A DNA stretch of 64,000 bases from Rhizobium altiplani (GTDB taxonomy: Bacteria; Pseudomonadota; Alphaproteobacteria; Rhizobiales; Rhizobiaceae): the NCBI RefSeq assembly GCF_001542405.1, contig NZ_LNCD01000148.1, forward strand, positions 37,783 to 101,782. The letters are read 5' to 3'. The notes below the pieces were generated by a model. The model worked only from the letters and a program-made list of their open reading frames with translations. It ran no database searches and was not told the origin of the DNA. Shown here piece after piece: positions 43,787-54,303 of the stretch (position 1 is the stretch's first letter; the number at the start of each line of letters is the position of its first letter). The position numbers were made by a program, and so were the translations under genes.

Positions 43787-44149
43787 TTATGCTGCGATAG
43801 CGCGGTGGCCGAATACGGCCGTCAGAATCTTGCGATCGAAAGGTTTGAGGAGGAAATCCGTCGCCCCTGCCCGCTTGCCCATCATCAGCTTCTTGAGGTC
43901 GGCCTCAACCACGCAATAGTAGATTTTGACGTCCTTGCCGCCTTCCATGCCGCGGATCGCCGAAATCAACTCGAGCGCGCTGTCCATGCCAGAATCGACG
44001 ATCAGGTATTCTGGAAGTTCCACCTGGCAACTGGAGAGAGCTTCGACAACGTTGGAGGCTTCGCTGACCATGAAGTCGAGTTCGGAAAGGATGCGCTTCC
44101 CCACCTTCCGAACGACGTCAGATGAGTCGGCGATCATAAACCTCTGCAT
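43787..44149 (-). CDS. Stand-alone response-regulator receiver with altered switch residue
   Basis: A 120-residue single receiver domain: acidic residues at ~8 and 11, phospho-acceptor D52 in 'YLIVDSGMDSALELISAI', and K102 in 'DFLLKPFDRK'. The conserved Thr/Ser at the end of beta-4 is replaced in 'DVKIYYCVVEAD' (Cys/Val), so signalling by the usual Thr/Tyr switch is doubtful. It lacks an output domain and lies between ctrA and chpT. It is not CpdR by sequence pattern. A role as a phosphate sink or adaptor in the CtrA relay is possible but unproven. Confidence 0.8.
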   Translation of the reverse strand: MQRFMIADSSDVVRKVGKRILSELDFMVSEASNVVEALSSCQVELPEYLIVDSGMDSALELISAIRGMEGGKDVKIYYCVVEADLKKLMMGKRAGATDFLLKPFDRKILTAVFGHRAIAA

Positions 44150-44228
44150 GGCTGCTCCTTGCCCCAGCTTCTAATGCGGCTGGCGTGTTACCGGCCAAGA
44201 ATAGAAACATTAGGCTAAGGATTTATTA

Positions 44229-44254
44229 CCTCGACGGTCGGGTCGCCGTCGAGG
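44229..44254 (-). terminator. Terminator-like hairpin after chpT
   Basis: CCTCGACGG / CCGTCGAGG (44229-44237 and 44246-44254) forms a 9-bp stem, followed on the minus strand by an A/T-rich stretch without a long T-run. It lies 8 nt after the chpT stop codon. Confidence 0.6.
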
Positions 44255-44262
44255 TCCCTGCA

Positions 44263-44910
44263 TCAAGCTGCGATAACGTCAGCGGTAAACGTCAGTTCTT
44301 CGGCGGTCGCGCTATGCCCGAGCGCCATACCGCATTCATCGGCAAGCAGCACGGTGTAGTAGGGCTGGATCGAGTGGGCGTCGATGGCTTCCTCGATTTC
44401 CCCCGTAGAGATCTCCACGAATTTCGGCGGCAGGCGCATCAGCTTGCCCTTCGCAACAATCTTGAATTTTGCGTCCAGTTCGGGGTTCTCAAGCGTGACT
44501 TCGATGACACCGCCACGTGGAATTGACGAATAGGCTACCAGGAAGAGATTGAGCAGCAACTTGACGCGGTTCTTGGCGATAATCGCGCGCGGACCAGTCC
44601 AGACAACCTCGGTCTTCTTCTCCGCGGCAGCAAAATCCTTCGCCGCACGTTCGGCTTCGCCGGTATCGATCGAAGCCCCGACCGATCCCGAGGCCCCGAA
44701 GGCAAGCCGGGCGAACTTCAGACGGACAGAGGCGTTGAGCGCGCTTGTCCTGATAAGATCCATCGCGTCGGCATCGGCGCCGCCCTCGTCCAGAAGCTCC
44801 AGACCATTGTTGATTGCGCCAACCGGCGAGATGACGTCATGGCAGACGCGGCTGCACAGAAGCGCGGCCAGGTCGGGGCCAGCAAGGGTGAGGTTTGGAT
44901 TCTTCGACAT
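44263..44910 (-). CDS. chpT: Histidine phosphotransferase ChpT
   Basis: The 215-residue protein has the DHp-like helix with the phosphorylated His (H24) in 'LLCSRVCHDVISPVGAINNGLELLDEG', followed by a degenerate ATPase-like fold. This is the ChpT family, which carries phosphate from CckA to CtrA and CpdR. The start at 44910 has GGAG 6 nt upstream; two upstream in-frame starts are possible. Its proximity to ctrA (0.6 kb) and sciP gives a compact CtrA relay cluster. Confidence 0.93.
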   Translation of the reverse strand: MSKNPNLTLAGPDLAALLCSRVCHDVISPVGAINNGLELLDEGGADADAMDLIRTSALNASVRLKFARLAFGASGSVGASIDTGEAERAAKDFAAAEKKTEVVWTGPRAIIAKNRVKLLLNLFLVAYSSIPRGGVIEVTLENPELDAKFKIVAKGKLMRLPPKFVEISTGEIEEAIDAHSIQPYYTVLLADECGMALGHSATAEELTFTADVIAA

Positions 44911-45102
44911 CATAGTCTCCAGGAGGGCGGCAGGTTCATTCCGCCGCCTCTTTTGCGTCATTTAAATTGCGCGAAGTTTGCGGCCGTACTCAGCGCCATA
45001 ATGACACCATATTTGGTAAACCGATTGTTAAGACCATACGCGCAAAATGAACGAAACGCCGGAAACGGCTCATCGTACCGACCATGATGAACGGATAACA
45101 CC

Positions 45103-45699
45103 ATGCGCGCCCATTTTTTCGGAAGACTCTCCGCCATCTGGCGGCTTCTCGTTGCGCTGACATTTTCGCCCCTCGCGCTTGTCCCAATGCAGGCATCGGC
45201 GCAGCAGTCTAACGGCGGCCAGTATTCGATGCAGGAAATCGTCGACGCTGGGCACTCGTTCTTCGGCTCGACCAGTGGCGGGCTGGCCAAGGTGATCGAA
45301 GCCGCCTTTCAGAAATACGGCCTTCCCAACGGCTATGTCCTCGGCCAGGAAGGTTCCGGAGCTTTCATCGCCGGTCTCACCTACGGCGAAGGCCAGTTGA
45401 ATACAAAGAATGCCGGTGAGCATCCGCTCTACTGGCAGGGTCCGTCGCTCGGGATCGACTATGGCGGTCAGGGCACGCGCGTCATGATGCTCGTCTACGA
45501 CCTGCCCTCGACCGACGCCATCTACGCGCGCTTCGGTGGCGTCAGTGGTCAAGCCTTCGTTATCGCCGGCTTCGGCATGACGCTTCTCAAGAACGACAAC
45601 GTACTGGTGGTGCCGATCCGCACAGGCGTCGGTGCTCGCCTCGGATTGAATGTCGGCTACCTCAAGGTCACCCCTAATCCGACCTGGAATCCCTTCTGA
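45103..45699 (+). CDS. Secreted DUF1134 protein
   Basis: A 198-residue protein with an N-terminal signal sequence (~1-34, ending ASA-QQ). The body 'MQEIVDAGHSFFGSTSGGLAKVIEAAFQKYGLPNGYVLGQEGSGAFIAGLTYGEG' and the tail 'GVGARLGLNVGYLKVTPNPTWNPF' are diagnostic of DUF1134, a conserved alphaproteobacterial family of unknown function. The glycine-rich repeated beta segments suggest a secreted beta fold. No operon partner is evident. Confidence 0.85.
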   Translation: MRAHFFGRLSAIWRLLVALTFSPLALVPMQASAQQSNGGQYSMQEIVDAGHSFFGSTSGGLAKVIEAAFQKYGLPNGYVLGQEGSGAFIAGLTYGEGQLNTKNAGEHPLYWQGPSLGIDYGGQGTRVMMLVYDLPSTDAIYARFGGVSGQAFVIAGFGMTLLKNDNVLVVPIRTGVGARLGLNVGYLKVTPNPTWNPF

Positions 45700-45818
45700 T
45701 TGCCATCGGCGCAGCGAACTCTCGCTCGCCGTGACCTATCCGCCACTTGCTCTACGCGTCAGGTCCGCTTAATCATTGGTCCTGACGCAACTCAACTTCT
45801 GGAAGCCGTGGCCGCGCC

Positions 45819-46979
45819 GTGATCGAATATGCTCTCTTGTTCGGATTGGGCTTCCTGGCGGCAGCGTTTCTCGTCTTTCTCGTGTCGCCTGCCGTCCACC
45901 GCCGCATCGTCTGGTATACGGAAAACCGTATGCGCGCGACCATGCCACTCAGCCCACAGGAAGTGCGCGCGCAGAAGGATATGGTCCGGGCCCTCTATGC
46001 TGCCGAGAACGCCAAGACGACACAGGACCTCGTGCGCGAGCGCGAAAAGTCGCTGGCGCTGCAACTGAAGCATGACTCGCTGGCGCTCGACGCAGGACGG
46101 TTTGCCGCCGAGATCGAGGGGCTACAGGCGCAAATCAGCGACATGAGTGTTGAGGCCGCGGAACAGCGCTCGCACCTGCGCAAGGACGAGAACTACATCA
46201 GCCAGCTTAAGACGAGCCTCCACATCGCCGAGCAAGCAAGCGCCGCCAAGGAAGGCGAGCTCGACGCTCTTCGTACGCGCCTTAACAAGCTTGCGGAGCA
46301 GTCCGACAATCTCAAGATCGATCTCGCAGCGCGCGATACCGAAATCGAGAGCCTGACGTTCAAGGCGAACGCAGTCCGCATCGAGCGCGACAATCTTCGC
46401 CAGGACGTGAACCTGCTGCAGAAGCGCGCCAAGGACGCGGAGCAGGCGCTCGCCCAGCATGAGCACGCAGTCATCCGGCTCGAGGACAAAGCGGGGCGCG
46501 ATGCGGCGTCAACGGCCGACAAGGATACGCTTCTCGGACGCCGCCAGCAGGAAATTACCAAGCTGAAGGAACAGATAAAGGCGGCGAATGCCGAGCTGCG
46601 CAAGGCAAACCGTGCATTGCGCAACGCTGGACTTCAGCCCGTGGCCGCAGATGCGGTTTCAGAGGAGCGGGCAACCGAGGAAACAATGCCGACTGAGCTC
46701 GACACAGCAGCGATTGCAGCGCGCCTGAGCGACGAAGTGCGCAAGCGCAGCGCCGCCGTCTCGGAACAACTTCTGAAAGCGAAATCCGACACCAGCCACG
46801 ACGGTGCGATACGTGAAGAGATCGCCGGCATTGCTGCAAGCATGGTTGCATTGACCGCTATCAACGAAGGACCCTCCTCACCGATCCGCGACCTTCTGCC
46901 GGATGGCACCGACAATCAGGACGGCGAGCGTATCAACCTCGCGCAACGCGCCGCGACAATCCTGTCCGAACCGGGCTGA
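45819..46979 (+). CDS. Membrane-anchored coiled-coil protein, unknown function
   Basis: A 386-residue protein. An N-terminal helix (~3-25) anchors it, ~45-290 is a long coiled coil with heptads of Leu, Glu, Lys and Gln, and the last ~90 residues are Ala-rich. The start is GTG at 45819. It is convergent with the TrmH-type gene (2 nt apart). Similar rhizobial proteins exist but none is characterised as far as can be recognised. A scaffold or septal/envelope role is only a guess. Confidence 0.7.
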   Translation: MIEYALLFGLGFLAAAFLVFLVSPAVHRRIVWYTENRMRATMPLSPQEVRAQKDMVRALYAAENAKTTQDLVREREKSLALQLKHDSLALDAGRFAAEIEGLQAQISDMSVEAAEQRSHLRKDENYISQLKTSLHIAEQASAAKEGELDALRTRLNKLAEQSDNLKIDLAARDTEIESLTFKANAVRIERDNLRQDVNLLQKRAKDAEQALAQHEHAVIRLEDKAGRDAASTADKDTLLGRRQQEITKLKEQIKAANAELRKANRALRNAGLQPVAADAVSEERATEETMPTELDTAAIAARLSDEVRKRSAAVSEQLLKAKSDTSHDGAIREEIAGIAASMVALTAINEGPSSPIRDLLPDGTDNQDGERINLAQRAATILSEPG

Positions 46980-46981
46980 AC

Positions 46982-47800
46982 TCAGATCAGCTTCGCTGCC
47001 GATGACATGGCAAAAAGGGCGATGCCGGTCGCCGTCGCCACATTGAGGCTGTCCAATCCCTCCGACTGCGGGATCCGCGCGCTTTGAAAACGTTCCAGGA
47101 GTGCAGGCGGCAGCCCCTCGCCTTCCGTACCCACGACCAGCGCCATGCGATCGGTTGGCGGTATGGCTCGAATGTCGGTCTCCCCGCGCGGCGAGAGCGT
47201 CCAGATTGCAAAGCCACTCGCAGCAAGCCGTGTTAGAACGTCGAGCGCCGTGCCCTTCCGCTCATAGGGAACACTGAGTACGGAGCCGACAGAAACGCGT
47301 ACCGCCTTGCGATAAAGCGGGTCACACGAAGTCTCATCGAGAAAGATGGCATCCGCCTTGAAGGCGGCCGCATTGCGGAACATCGACCCGGCATTGTCAT
47401 GGTTGGAAATACCGCAGCCGACAAGGACGAGCGAACGTTCGGGCAATCGGTCGACAAGCTCGGTTCCGACCACCTCTCGCCTGCCAAGGGCCAACACGCC
47501 TCGATGGAGATGAAACCCGACGATCCGATCTAGGACGTCCGCCTCTGCGACATAGACCGGCACGTCATCAGGCAGTCTCTCGAGGATTGCAGCGACGCCG
47601 TCGACACGGTTCCTGAGAAGCAGCACTTTTTCGGTCGCAAAGCGACCGCCGTGGCTCGCTTCCACAAGCACGCGAAGGACTACCGTGCCCTCCGCGATGA
47701 AGCGGTTCTGCCGGCCGGTCAGATCGCGCTCGCGGATGTCGCGAAAGTCAGCGATACGAGGATCGTCCGCGCTCTCGATGGCAACGAGGCGAGAGGCCAT
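46982..47800 (-). CDS. SPOUT RNA methyltransferase, TrmH/SpoU family
   Basis: A 272-residue protein with an N-terminal RNA-binding-like domain and a C-terminal SPOUT knot. Motif 1 is 'GCGISNHDNAGSMFRNAAAF', motif 2 'RMALVVGTEGEGLPPALL' and motif 3 'IPQSEGLDSLNVATATGIALF'. These are the S-adenosylmethionine-binding knot signatures. The target is probably 2'-O-ribose in rRNA or tRNA; the exact site is not predictable. Confidence 0.88.
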   Translation of the reverse strand: MASRLVAIESADDPRIADFRDIRERDLTGRQNRFIAEGTVVLRVLVEASHGGRFATEKVLLLRNRVDGVAAILERLPDDVPVYVAEADVLDRIVGFHLHRGVLALGRREVVGTELVDRLPERSLVLVGCGISNHDNAGSMFRNAAAFKADAIFLDETSCDPLYRKAVRVSVGSVLSVPYERKGTALDVLTRLAASGFAIWTLSPRGETDIRAIPPTDRMALVVGTEGEGLPPALLERFQSARIPQSEGLDSLNVATATGIALFAMSSAAKLI

Positions 47801-47804
47801 TGTC

Positions 47805-48191
47805 CTAGCCGCCGCTGACCGTCACATCGGCAACAATGCGCCCCGACTTGATATCGAAGATGAGCGACTTCTTGATTCCATCGGCTGTCGCGCCAAAGAA
47901 CATGATCTGGCCTCCCGAGAGCGACGACGACTGGATGACGAAGCCCGACGGCAAAGTTGCAGTGACCGATACCGGCGCATCGGATGGTACACCGGCAGAA
48001 GTTACGGCTGTCGGTTCCTTCGCGGGCGCGCGCATCGCTTTGTAGACAACCGCGCCGAAGACAGCCATAAGGCTCACGAACATGATGACGCCTGAGACGA
48101 TCTGCAGGCGGATCATCTTGCGCCGGACACGTTCCATCGCCGGATCCAGGGGCTTTTCGTCCTGATCGTCTTCTGGCTGGATATTCGTCAT
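47805..48191 (-). CDS. Small single-span membrane protein, unknown
   Basis: A 128-residue protein with an acidic cytoplasmic start ('DDQDEKPLDPAMERVRRKM'), one hydrophobic helix (~31-53), and a beta-rich periplasmic C-terminus ('FVIQSSSLSGGQIMFFGATADGIKKSLIFDIKSGRIVADVTV'). The start at 48191 (MTNIQPED) is preferred over an upstream in-frame ATG. It lies 4 nt upstream of the methyltransferase gene on the same strand, so they form a pair. Similar small proteins are seen in rhizobia; no function is recognised. Confidence 0.7.
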   Translation of the reverse strand: MTNIQPEDDQDEKPLDPAMERVRRKMIRLQIVSGVIMFVSLMAVFGAVVYKAMRAPAKEPTAVTSAGVPSDAPVSVTATLPSGFVIQSSSLSGGQIMFFGATADGIKKSLIFDIKSGRIVADVTVSGG

Positions 48192-48233
48192 ATGTGGCGT
48201 TCCGTTCTTTAAATAATTCGGAGAAGAAGCGTC

Positions 48234-49268
48234 TTGAGCGACCCCTTTAAACAAGCTGCCGGCATTAGAAAAGTCCTCACCGCCGACGAGAACGCCGAAG
48301 GCCGTCTTGACGCGTGGATGACCAGACAGCTCGGCGAGGAGTTTTCGCGCAGCCGCGTGAAGGCGCTAATCAAGGAGGGCCGGGTCTCCGTGAGCGGCAA
48401 GATCCTCGCCGATCCGCAGAAAAAGGTTCGTTCAGGGGACACCTTCGAGATCCTGCTGCCCGAGCCGGAGGATCCGACGCCCAAGGGCGAGAATATCCCG
48501 CTCGATATTCTTTATGAAGACGATGACCTCGTCGTCATTTCCAAGCCGGCCGGTCTCGTGGTGCACCCCGCGGCTGGCAATTGGACGGGCACGCTCGTCA
48601 ACGCGTTGATCTATCATTGCGGCGACAGTCTTTCCGGTATCGGCGGTGTGCGCCGTCCGGGCATCGTCCACAGGCTGGACAAGGACACCACAGGTGTCAT
48701 GGTCGTCGCCAAGAACGACATATCCCATCGCCATCTCTCGCTGCAATTCGCCGACCATGGGCGGACCATGCCGCTGGAGCGGGCTTACCAAGCGATTGTC
48801 TGGGGCCGCCCTCGCACGCTGACTGGAACGATCGATGCACCGCTCGGCCGCGCCGTCGGCGACCGCACGCGTCGCGCCGTCAAGCGATCCGAGACGCAGG
48901 ATGCCGACGAGGCGATCACCCACTACGAAGTGCTCGAACGCTTCCATGAGAACCCTGATGCCACGTCGCTAGCCTCGCTGGTCGAGTGCCATCTCGAAAC
49001 CGGCCGCACCCATCAGATCCGCGTCCACATGGCACATATCGGCCATCCGCTACTTGGCGACACCGTCTACGGAGCAGGTTTCAAAACAAAGGCAAACCTG
49101 CTTCCGGATGCCGCCAGGAAGACCGTGAATGCCTTCGGAAGACAGGCGCTCCACGCCTACATGCTGCAATTCGAGCACCCTCGCACCGGCGAGGTCATGC
49201 ACTTCGAGGTGCCTCTGCCCGAGGACATGGAAGAGTTGGCAGACGCCCTGCGTGCGGAGCGAGAGTAA
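48234..49268 (+). CDS. rluD: 23S rRNA pseudouridine synthase RluD-type
   Basis: A 344-residue synthase with an S4-like RNA-binding domain (~22-85) and the catalytic motif 'GIVHRLDKDTTGVMVVAKND' (Asp ~149). 'ETGRTHQIRVHMAHIGHPLLGDTVYG' is the second family motif. The start is TTG at 48234 with GGAG 10 nt upstream. It is divergent from the small membrane-protein gene. The family makes the three pseudouridines in helix 69 of 23S rRNA. Confidence 0.92.
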   Translation: MSDPFKQAAGIRKVLTADENAEGRLDAWMTRQLGEEFSRSRVKALIKEGRVSVSGKILADPQKKVRSGDTFEILLPEPEDPTPKGENIPLDILYEDDDLVVISKPAGLVVHPAAGNWTGTLVNALIYHCGDSLSGIGGVRRPGIVHRLDKDTTGVMVVAKNDISHRHLSLQFADHGRTMPLERAYQAIVWGRPRTLTGTIDAPLGRAVGDRTRRAVKRSETQDADEAITHYEVLERFHENPDATSLASLVECHLETGRTHQIRVHMAHIGHPLLGDTVYGAGFKTKANLLPDAARKTVNAFGRQALHAYMLQFEHPRTGEVMHFEVPLPEDMEELADALRAERE

Positions 49269-49428
49269 CGCCTTCGTGAAGCGGTGTATGGTCTTGAACC
49301 CCTGTTCCGCCATACTTATCTGTACATTGACTTAGTGCGGGCTTGGATAAAGCCGCATGTCCCGGTTTGCCTTTCGACGCAGGGGCGCGTTCCATTGGGA
49401 ACCGGAATTCAGATAGGAGGGTGCTTTT

Positions 49429-50337
49429 ATGGCCCGAAATAACTTGCCGTCCATTACCGCCGGCGAAAACGGTCTCAATCGCTATCTCGACGAAATCCGC
49501 AAATTTCCGATGCTGGAGCCGCAGCAGGAATACATGCTGGCGAAGCGCTATGCGGAACACGGCGATCGCGAAGCGGCACACAAACTCGTCACCAGCCACC
49601 TGCGCCTCGTTGCGAAGATCGCAATGGGCTACCGCGGCTATGGCCTGCCAATCGGCGAAGTCGTCTCTGAAGGCAATGTCGGCCTGATGCAGGCCGTCAA
49701 GAAGTTCGATCCGGAGCGCGGCTTCCGTCTTGCCACCTATGCCATGTGGTGGATCAAGGCCTCAATCCAGGAATACATCCTGCGTTCGTGGTCTCTGGTG
49801 AAGATGGGTACGACCGCCAACCAGAAGCGGCTGTTCTTCAATCTGCGTCGCCTCAAGGGCCGTATCCAGGCCATTGACGATGGCGACCTGAAGCCGGAAC
49901 ACGTTGCTGAGATCGCCACCAAGCTGAACGTCTCCGAGGAGGAGGTCGTTTCGATGAACCGTCGCCTTTCCGGCGATGCCTCGCTGAACGCACCGATCAA
50001 GGCCTCGGAAGGCGAATCCGGTCAATGGCAGGATTGGCTCGTCGACGACCATGACAGCCAGGAAGAGGTTCTTATCGAACAGGATGAGCTCGACACGCGC
50101 CGCCGCATGCTGGCGAAGGCGATGAGCGTTCTGAACGACCGCGAGCGCCGTATCTTCGAGGCACGTCGCCTCGCGGAAGATCCGGTGACCCTGGAAGACC
50201 TCTCGTCCGAATTCGACATCAGCCGCGAACGCGTTCGTCAGATCGAGGTCCGCGCCTTCGAAAAGGTCCAGGATGCCGTCCGTAAGGACGCTCTCGAACG
50301 CGCCAAGGCCGTTCGCGTGGTCGAAGCGACCGCGTAG
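49429..50337 (+). CDS. rpoH: Heat-shock sigma factor RpoH (sigma-32)
   Basis: A 302-residue group 3 sigma factor. Region 2 ('GEVVSEGNVGLMQAVKKFDPERGFRLATYAMWWIKASIQEYILRSWSLVKMG') and the RpoH box QKRLFFNLR (132-140) identify it, and region 4 ends in 'FDISRERVRQIEVRAFEKVQ'. AGGAGG sits 8 nt before the ATG. The sequence looks like RpoH1 of rhizobia, which usually encode two RpoH paralogues. Confidence 0.95.
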   Translation: MARNNLPSITAGENGLNRYLDEIRKFPMLEPQQEYMLAKRYAEHGDREAAHKLVTSHLRLVAKIAMGYRGYGLPIGEVVSEGNVGLMQAVKKFDPERGFRLATYAMWWIKASIQEYILRSWSLVKMGTTANQKRLFFNLRRLKGRIQAIDDGDLKPEHVAEIATKLNVSEEEVVSMNRRLSGDASLNAPIKASEGESGQWQDWLVDDHDSQEEVLIEQDELDTRRRMLAKAMSVLNDRERRIFEARRLAEDPVTLEDLSSEFDISRERVRQIEVRAFEKVQDAVRKDALERAKAVRVVEATA

Positions 50338-50360
50338 CGCCGTTGCAATTTCAAATCAAA

Positions 50361-50390
50361 AAGGGCGGGACCGATGGTCCCGCCCTTTCT
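50361..50390. terminator. Strong bidirectional terminator between rpoH and the acidic membrane protein gene
   Basis: AAGGGCGGGACC (50361-50372) and GGTCCCGCCCTT (50376-50387) form a 12-bp stem with a 3-base loop. A T-rich run follows on the plus strand and A-rich sequence precedes it, so it can serve both convergent genes. Confidence 0.9.
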
Positions 50391-50410
50391 TTTATCCATT
50401 CGACAGGCGC

Positions 50411-52750
50411 TTATTGGCTGGTCGATACATCGCCAAAAGCAGCCCATTCCTTGATCGCGGCGTTGAACGCCTCGCCGCCCGTCGTACCCTTCTGCATCGT
50501 CAGAAGCGCGCGGCGACCATTGCGGTAGGTGATCGGAATATCGATCCAGTCGCGGCTTGAAAGGAGATCGAGGTTCGCCTTGCGCGCATCCGGATAGTCG
50601 TTCAGCGCGATCATGTGGAAATCGTCGGTGATCTTTGCCGGAACGGCAATCAGGGCGTCGCCCCGATCCTGTTCGGTTCGCTTCATCGAGATACGCTGAA
50701 CGCTCTCGATAGCGCCACCTTCAAAGTTCGGCGGCAGCGAGAAAACCACCTCGACGATGTGGCTGGCCGGCAGCGACGCATCGGAATTGCGCTTGAAGGT
50801 AAGCTGCGCCGACAGATTGCGTTCTGGAACAGTCACGGTCCCCTGTACGGTCGCTTCCTGCCTGCCATCCGGGCCTGTCTCGTGCTGAAGACTCCAGACG
50901 ACCGAGCCCTGGATGGCGGTCGGCGAACTCTGACCGATCCGCTCTTCGTACAGGAACATCTTCTCGGAGGAGCCGACAGGCGCAGCTTGCGTGGCTCCAG
51001 CCGCCGGCGGCGTCGTCGCGGGTGCGGTGGCAGCCGGGACGGCAGGTGTCGTCGAGGTCGCAGGCGGCGTCGGATCCGCTGCAGCAACGTTCTGCTCGGC
51101 TACCGACTTTCCTTCCGCCGTAGGCGTTCCCGGAACGGAGGCCGGACCGTTGTCGACTTCGGTGCCATCGGCAAGAAGCCGCTGGTTGAACTTGTTGTTG
51201 ACGGAAGCGCCGTCATTCAAGGACGCAACTTCCTTATTTGCCTCAGCTGGCTTCGCATCGCTCGTCTGGGGCGCCGCATCCGGCTTGGCAGGCGTCTGCT
51301 CGTTCTTCGCGCTCTGCGAGGGAGCAGCGCTGACGAGGTTTTTCACCATTGACGACAGCGCGTCCTGATTGATCCAGGCAGCGTATCCGCCACCACCGAC
51401 CACGCCCAGCGCAATGAGGATCGTCACGATGGAGCCAATGCCGAAGCGACGGCGCTTCGGCTCCATGCGCAGGTTCTTACCCTGGAACTTAGCAGCAACA
51501 GCACTGTCGAGATCGGCGGCCGGAATGCCATCATCATCTTCGGCAACCACGCCGCGGTTGTCGTATCCGCGAAGCGGCTTTGCCTCCTGCCAATTGGTTT
51601 CCGGTACAGCTTTTGCCGGCGTCCCATGAATTTCGGAGAAGAGATCGCCGTCATCGAAATGAGCGTTGATCGGAACTTTCTTGCCGTTTTCGATCGGTGG
51701 CAGATCGTCGAAGGCTGCGGCCTCCCAGGAGAAGCCCTCATTCGCGGCAGGCATCTTCACGCCGCCCGGCGTATGGTCGAATCCCGTGATGACGTCTTCA
51801 AACGCGCGCGCCGCTTCGTTGGCCGGAGCAACCGGCGCAGATTCCGAAAACTGCCTGAGTTCTTCGAGCGCCCAATCCGTCTGCGCATCCTTGGCCGGAG
51901 GTGCAGGCGTTTCCTCTACTGGCTCTGCCCACACAGGATCGAAATGCGCAGCGGCATCCGCTTGGAGCGGCTCCTCCTGGCTGCGATCCACGAATTCTTC
52001 CGGCGGACGATCCAGCCCATAGACGGGCTCGACAAGGCGATTGGTCAGGTCGTAGTCGCGAGCAATTGGCTGCAGAACCGGCTCTTCGTGGGGCGGCTCG
52101 GTCGGCTCGACAACAGGCTCCTCGACTGCGCCAACATACTCCTCGTGACCGTACTGCTCCTCGCGAGCGACGTCGTCTTCATGAGCGGCCTGCCAATGCT
52201 CGACAGGCTCGGCTTCCCCGACAGGAGCGCGCGGCTCTTCATGCTCCCAATGTGCGTCCTGCTGCGCGGTGTGTTCCGGCTCGGCAGCGACAGGCTCCTC
52301 ATAATGAGGCGTACGTTCTTCTTGATAGGGCGCAGGCTCTTCGACCGGCTCTTCGTAGGCAGGCGCAGGTTCTTCGGCTACCATCTGCTCTTCGTGAACC
52401 GGCGTTTCATGCGCCGGCTCGTCGACCACAGCTTCGCTGGCAACCGGTTCGGGAACGGCCGCATTCGGCTCGTTGGCCGCTTCGGCGCTTGCCTCAACCT
52501 CAGGCTCTGCGGCTAGCGCTGCATCGTCGACCAGAACGGCTTCTGCGTGTTCGGCTTCGACTTCGCGGATTGCAGCTTCGAGTTTTTCAAGCTGCCGTTG
52601 CAGCATCGCTTCCGGTGGGCGCGGCTTCATATTCTCGAGCTGCCGCTGAACAGCACCGCGAGCACGCTCGTAGACTTTCACCCGCATCTCGGGAGTATTT
52701 TCAGACAGGCCGTCAACCGCCCGCCGGATAACTGCGATAAAATCCGCCAT
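50411..52750 (-). CDS. Large acidic Pro/Glu-rich single-span membrane protein, unknown
   Basis: A 779-residue protein with three parts. Residues ~1-70 are helical and conserved-looking ('FIAVIRRAVDGLSENTPEMRVKVYERARGAVQRQLEN'). Residues ~70-300 are very acidic and Pro-rich, with many degenerate E-E-P-V / H-E-E-P units. One hydrophobic helix lies at 439-460 ('IVTILIALGVVGGGGYAAW'). An Ala/Pro/Thr linker follows, then a ~180-residue C-terminal domain (598-779). A cytoplasmic N-terminus and periplasmic C-domain are likely. The start at 52750 (MADFIAVIRR) is used. Related rhizobial proteins appear to share the ends while the repeats vary. Function unknown. Confidence 0.75.
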   Translation of the reverse strand: MADFIAVIRRAVDGLSENTPEMRVKVYERARGAVQRQLENMKPRPPEAMLQRQLEKLEAAIREVEAEHAEAVLVDDAALAAEPEVEASAEAANEPNAAVPEPVASEAVVDEPAHETPVHEEQMVAEEPAPAYEEPVEEPAPYQEERTPHYEEPVAAEPEHTAQQDAHWEHEEPRAPVGEAEPVEHWQAAHEDDVAREEQYGHEEYVGAVEEPVVEPTEPPHEEPVLQPIARDYDLTNRLVEPVYGLDRPPEEFVDRSQEEPLQADAAAHFDPVWAEPVEETPAPPAKDAQTDWALEELRQFSESAPVAPANEAARAFEDVITGFDHTPGGVKMPAANEGFSWEAAAFDDLPPIENGKKVPINAHFDDGDLFSEIHGTPAKAVPETNWQEAKPLRGYDNRGVVAEDDDGIPAADLDSAVAAKFQGKNLRMEPKRRRFGIGSIVTILIALGVVGGGGYAAWINQDALSSMVKNLVSAAPSQSAKNEQTPAKPDAAPQTSDAKPAEANKEVASLNDGASVNNKFNQRLLADGTEVDNGPASVPGTPTAEGKSVAEQNVAAADPTPPATSTTPAVPAATAPATTPPAAGATQAAPVGSSEKMFLYEERIGQSSPTAIQGSVVWSLQHETGPDGRQEATVQGTVTVPERNLSAQLTFKRNSDASLPASHIVEVVFSLPPNFEGGAIESVQRISMKRTEQDRGDALIAVPAKITDDFHMIALNDYPDARKANLDLLSSRDWIDIPITYRNGRRALLTMQKGTTGGEAFNAAIKEWAAFGDVSTSQ

Positions 52751-52810
52751 TCGTACTTTCTCTAAGAGTGCGGTCCGCCCTGCGAACCGCACAAATAATG
52801 ACCCGCGACC

Positions 52811-54106
<1,296 letters not shown>

Positions 54107-54303
54107 TCACGTCTTCCTGTTAAAGGCGGATTTAACCGCACCCTTCTCAAACCCGCGCATCTATAAAGGTTTGTCACCGGGAAATCGACCCTGTTATGCC
54201 GACGAAATCGGCTTTTTACGTGACAAATCAGCCATCATCGGGCTATTGGCCAATCATATCCCAAGGTTGAGAACCACATCGCCGTCATCTGGAAGAATCG
54301 CCT

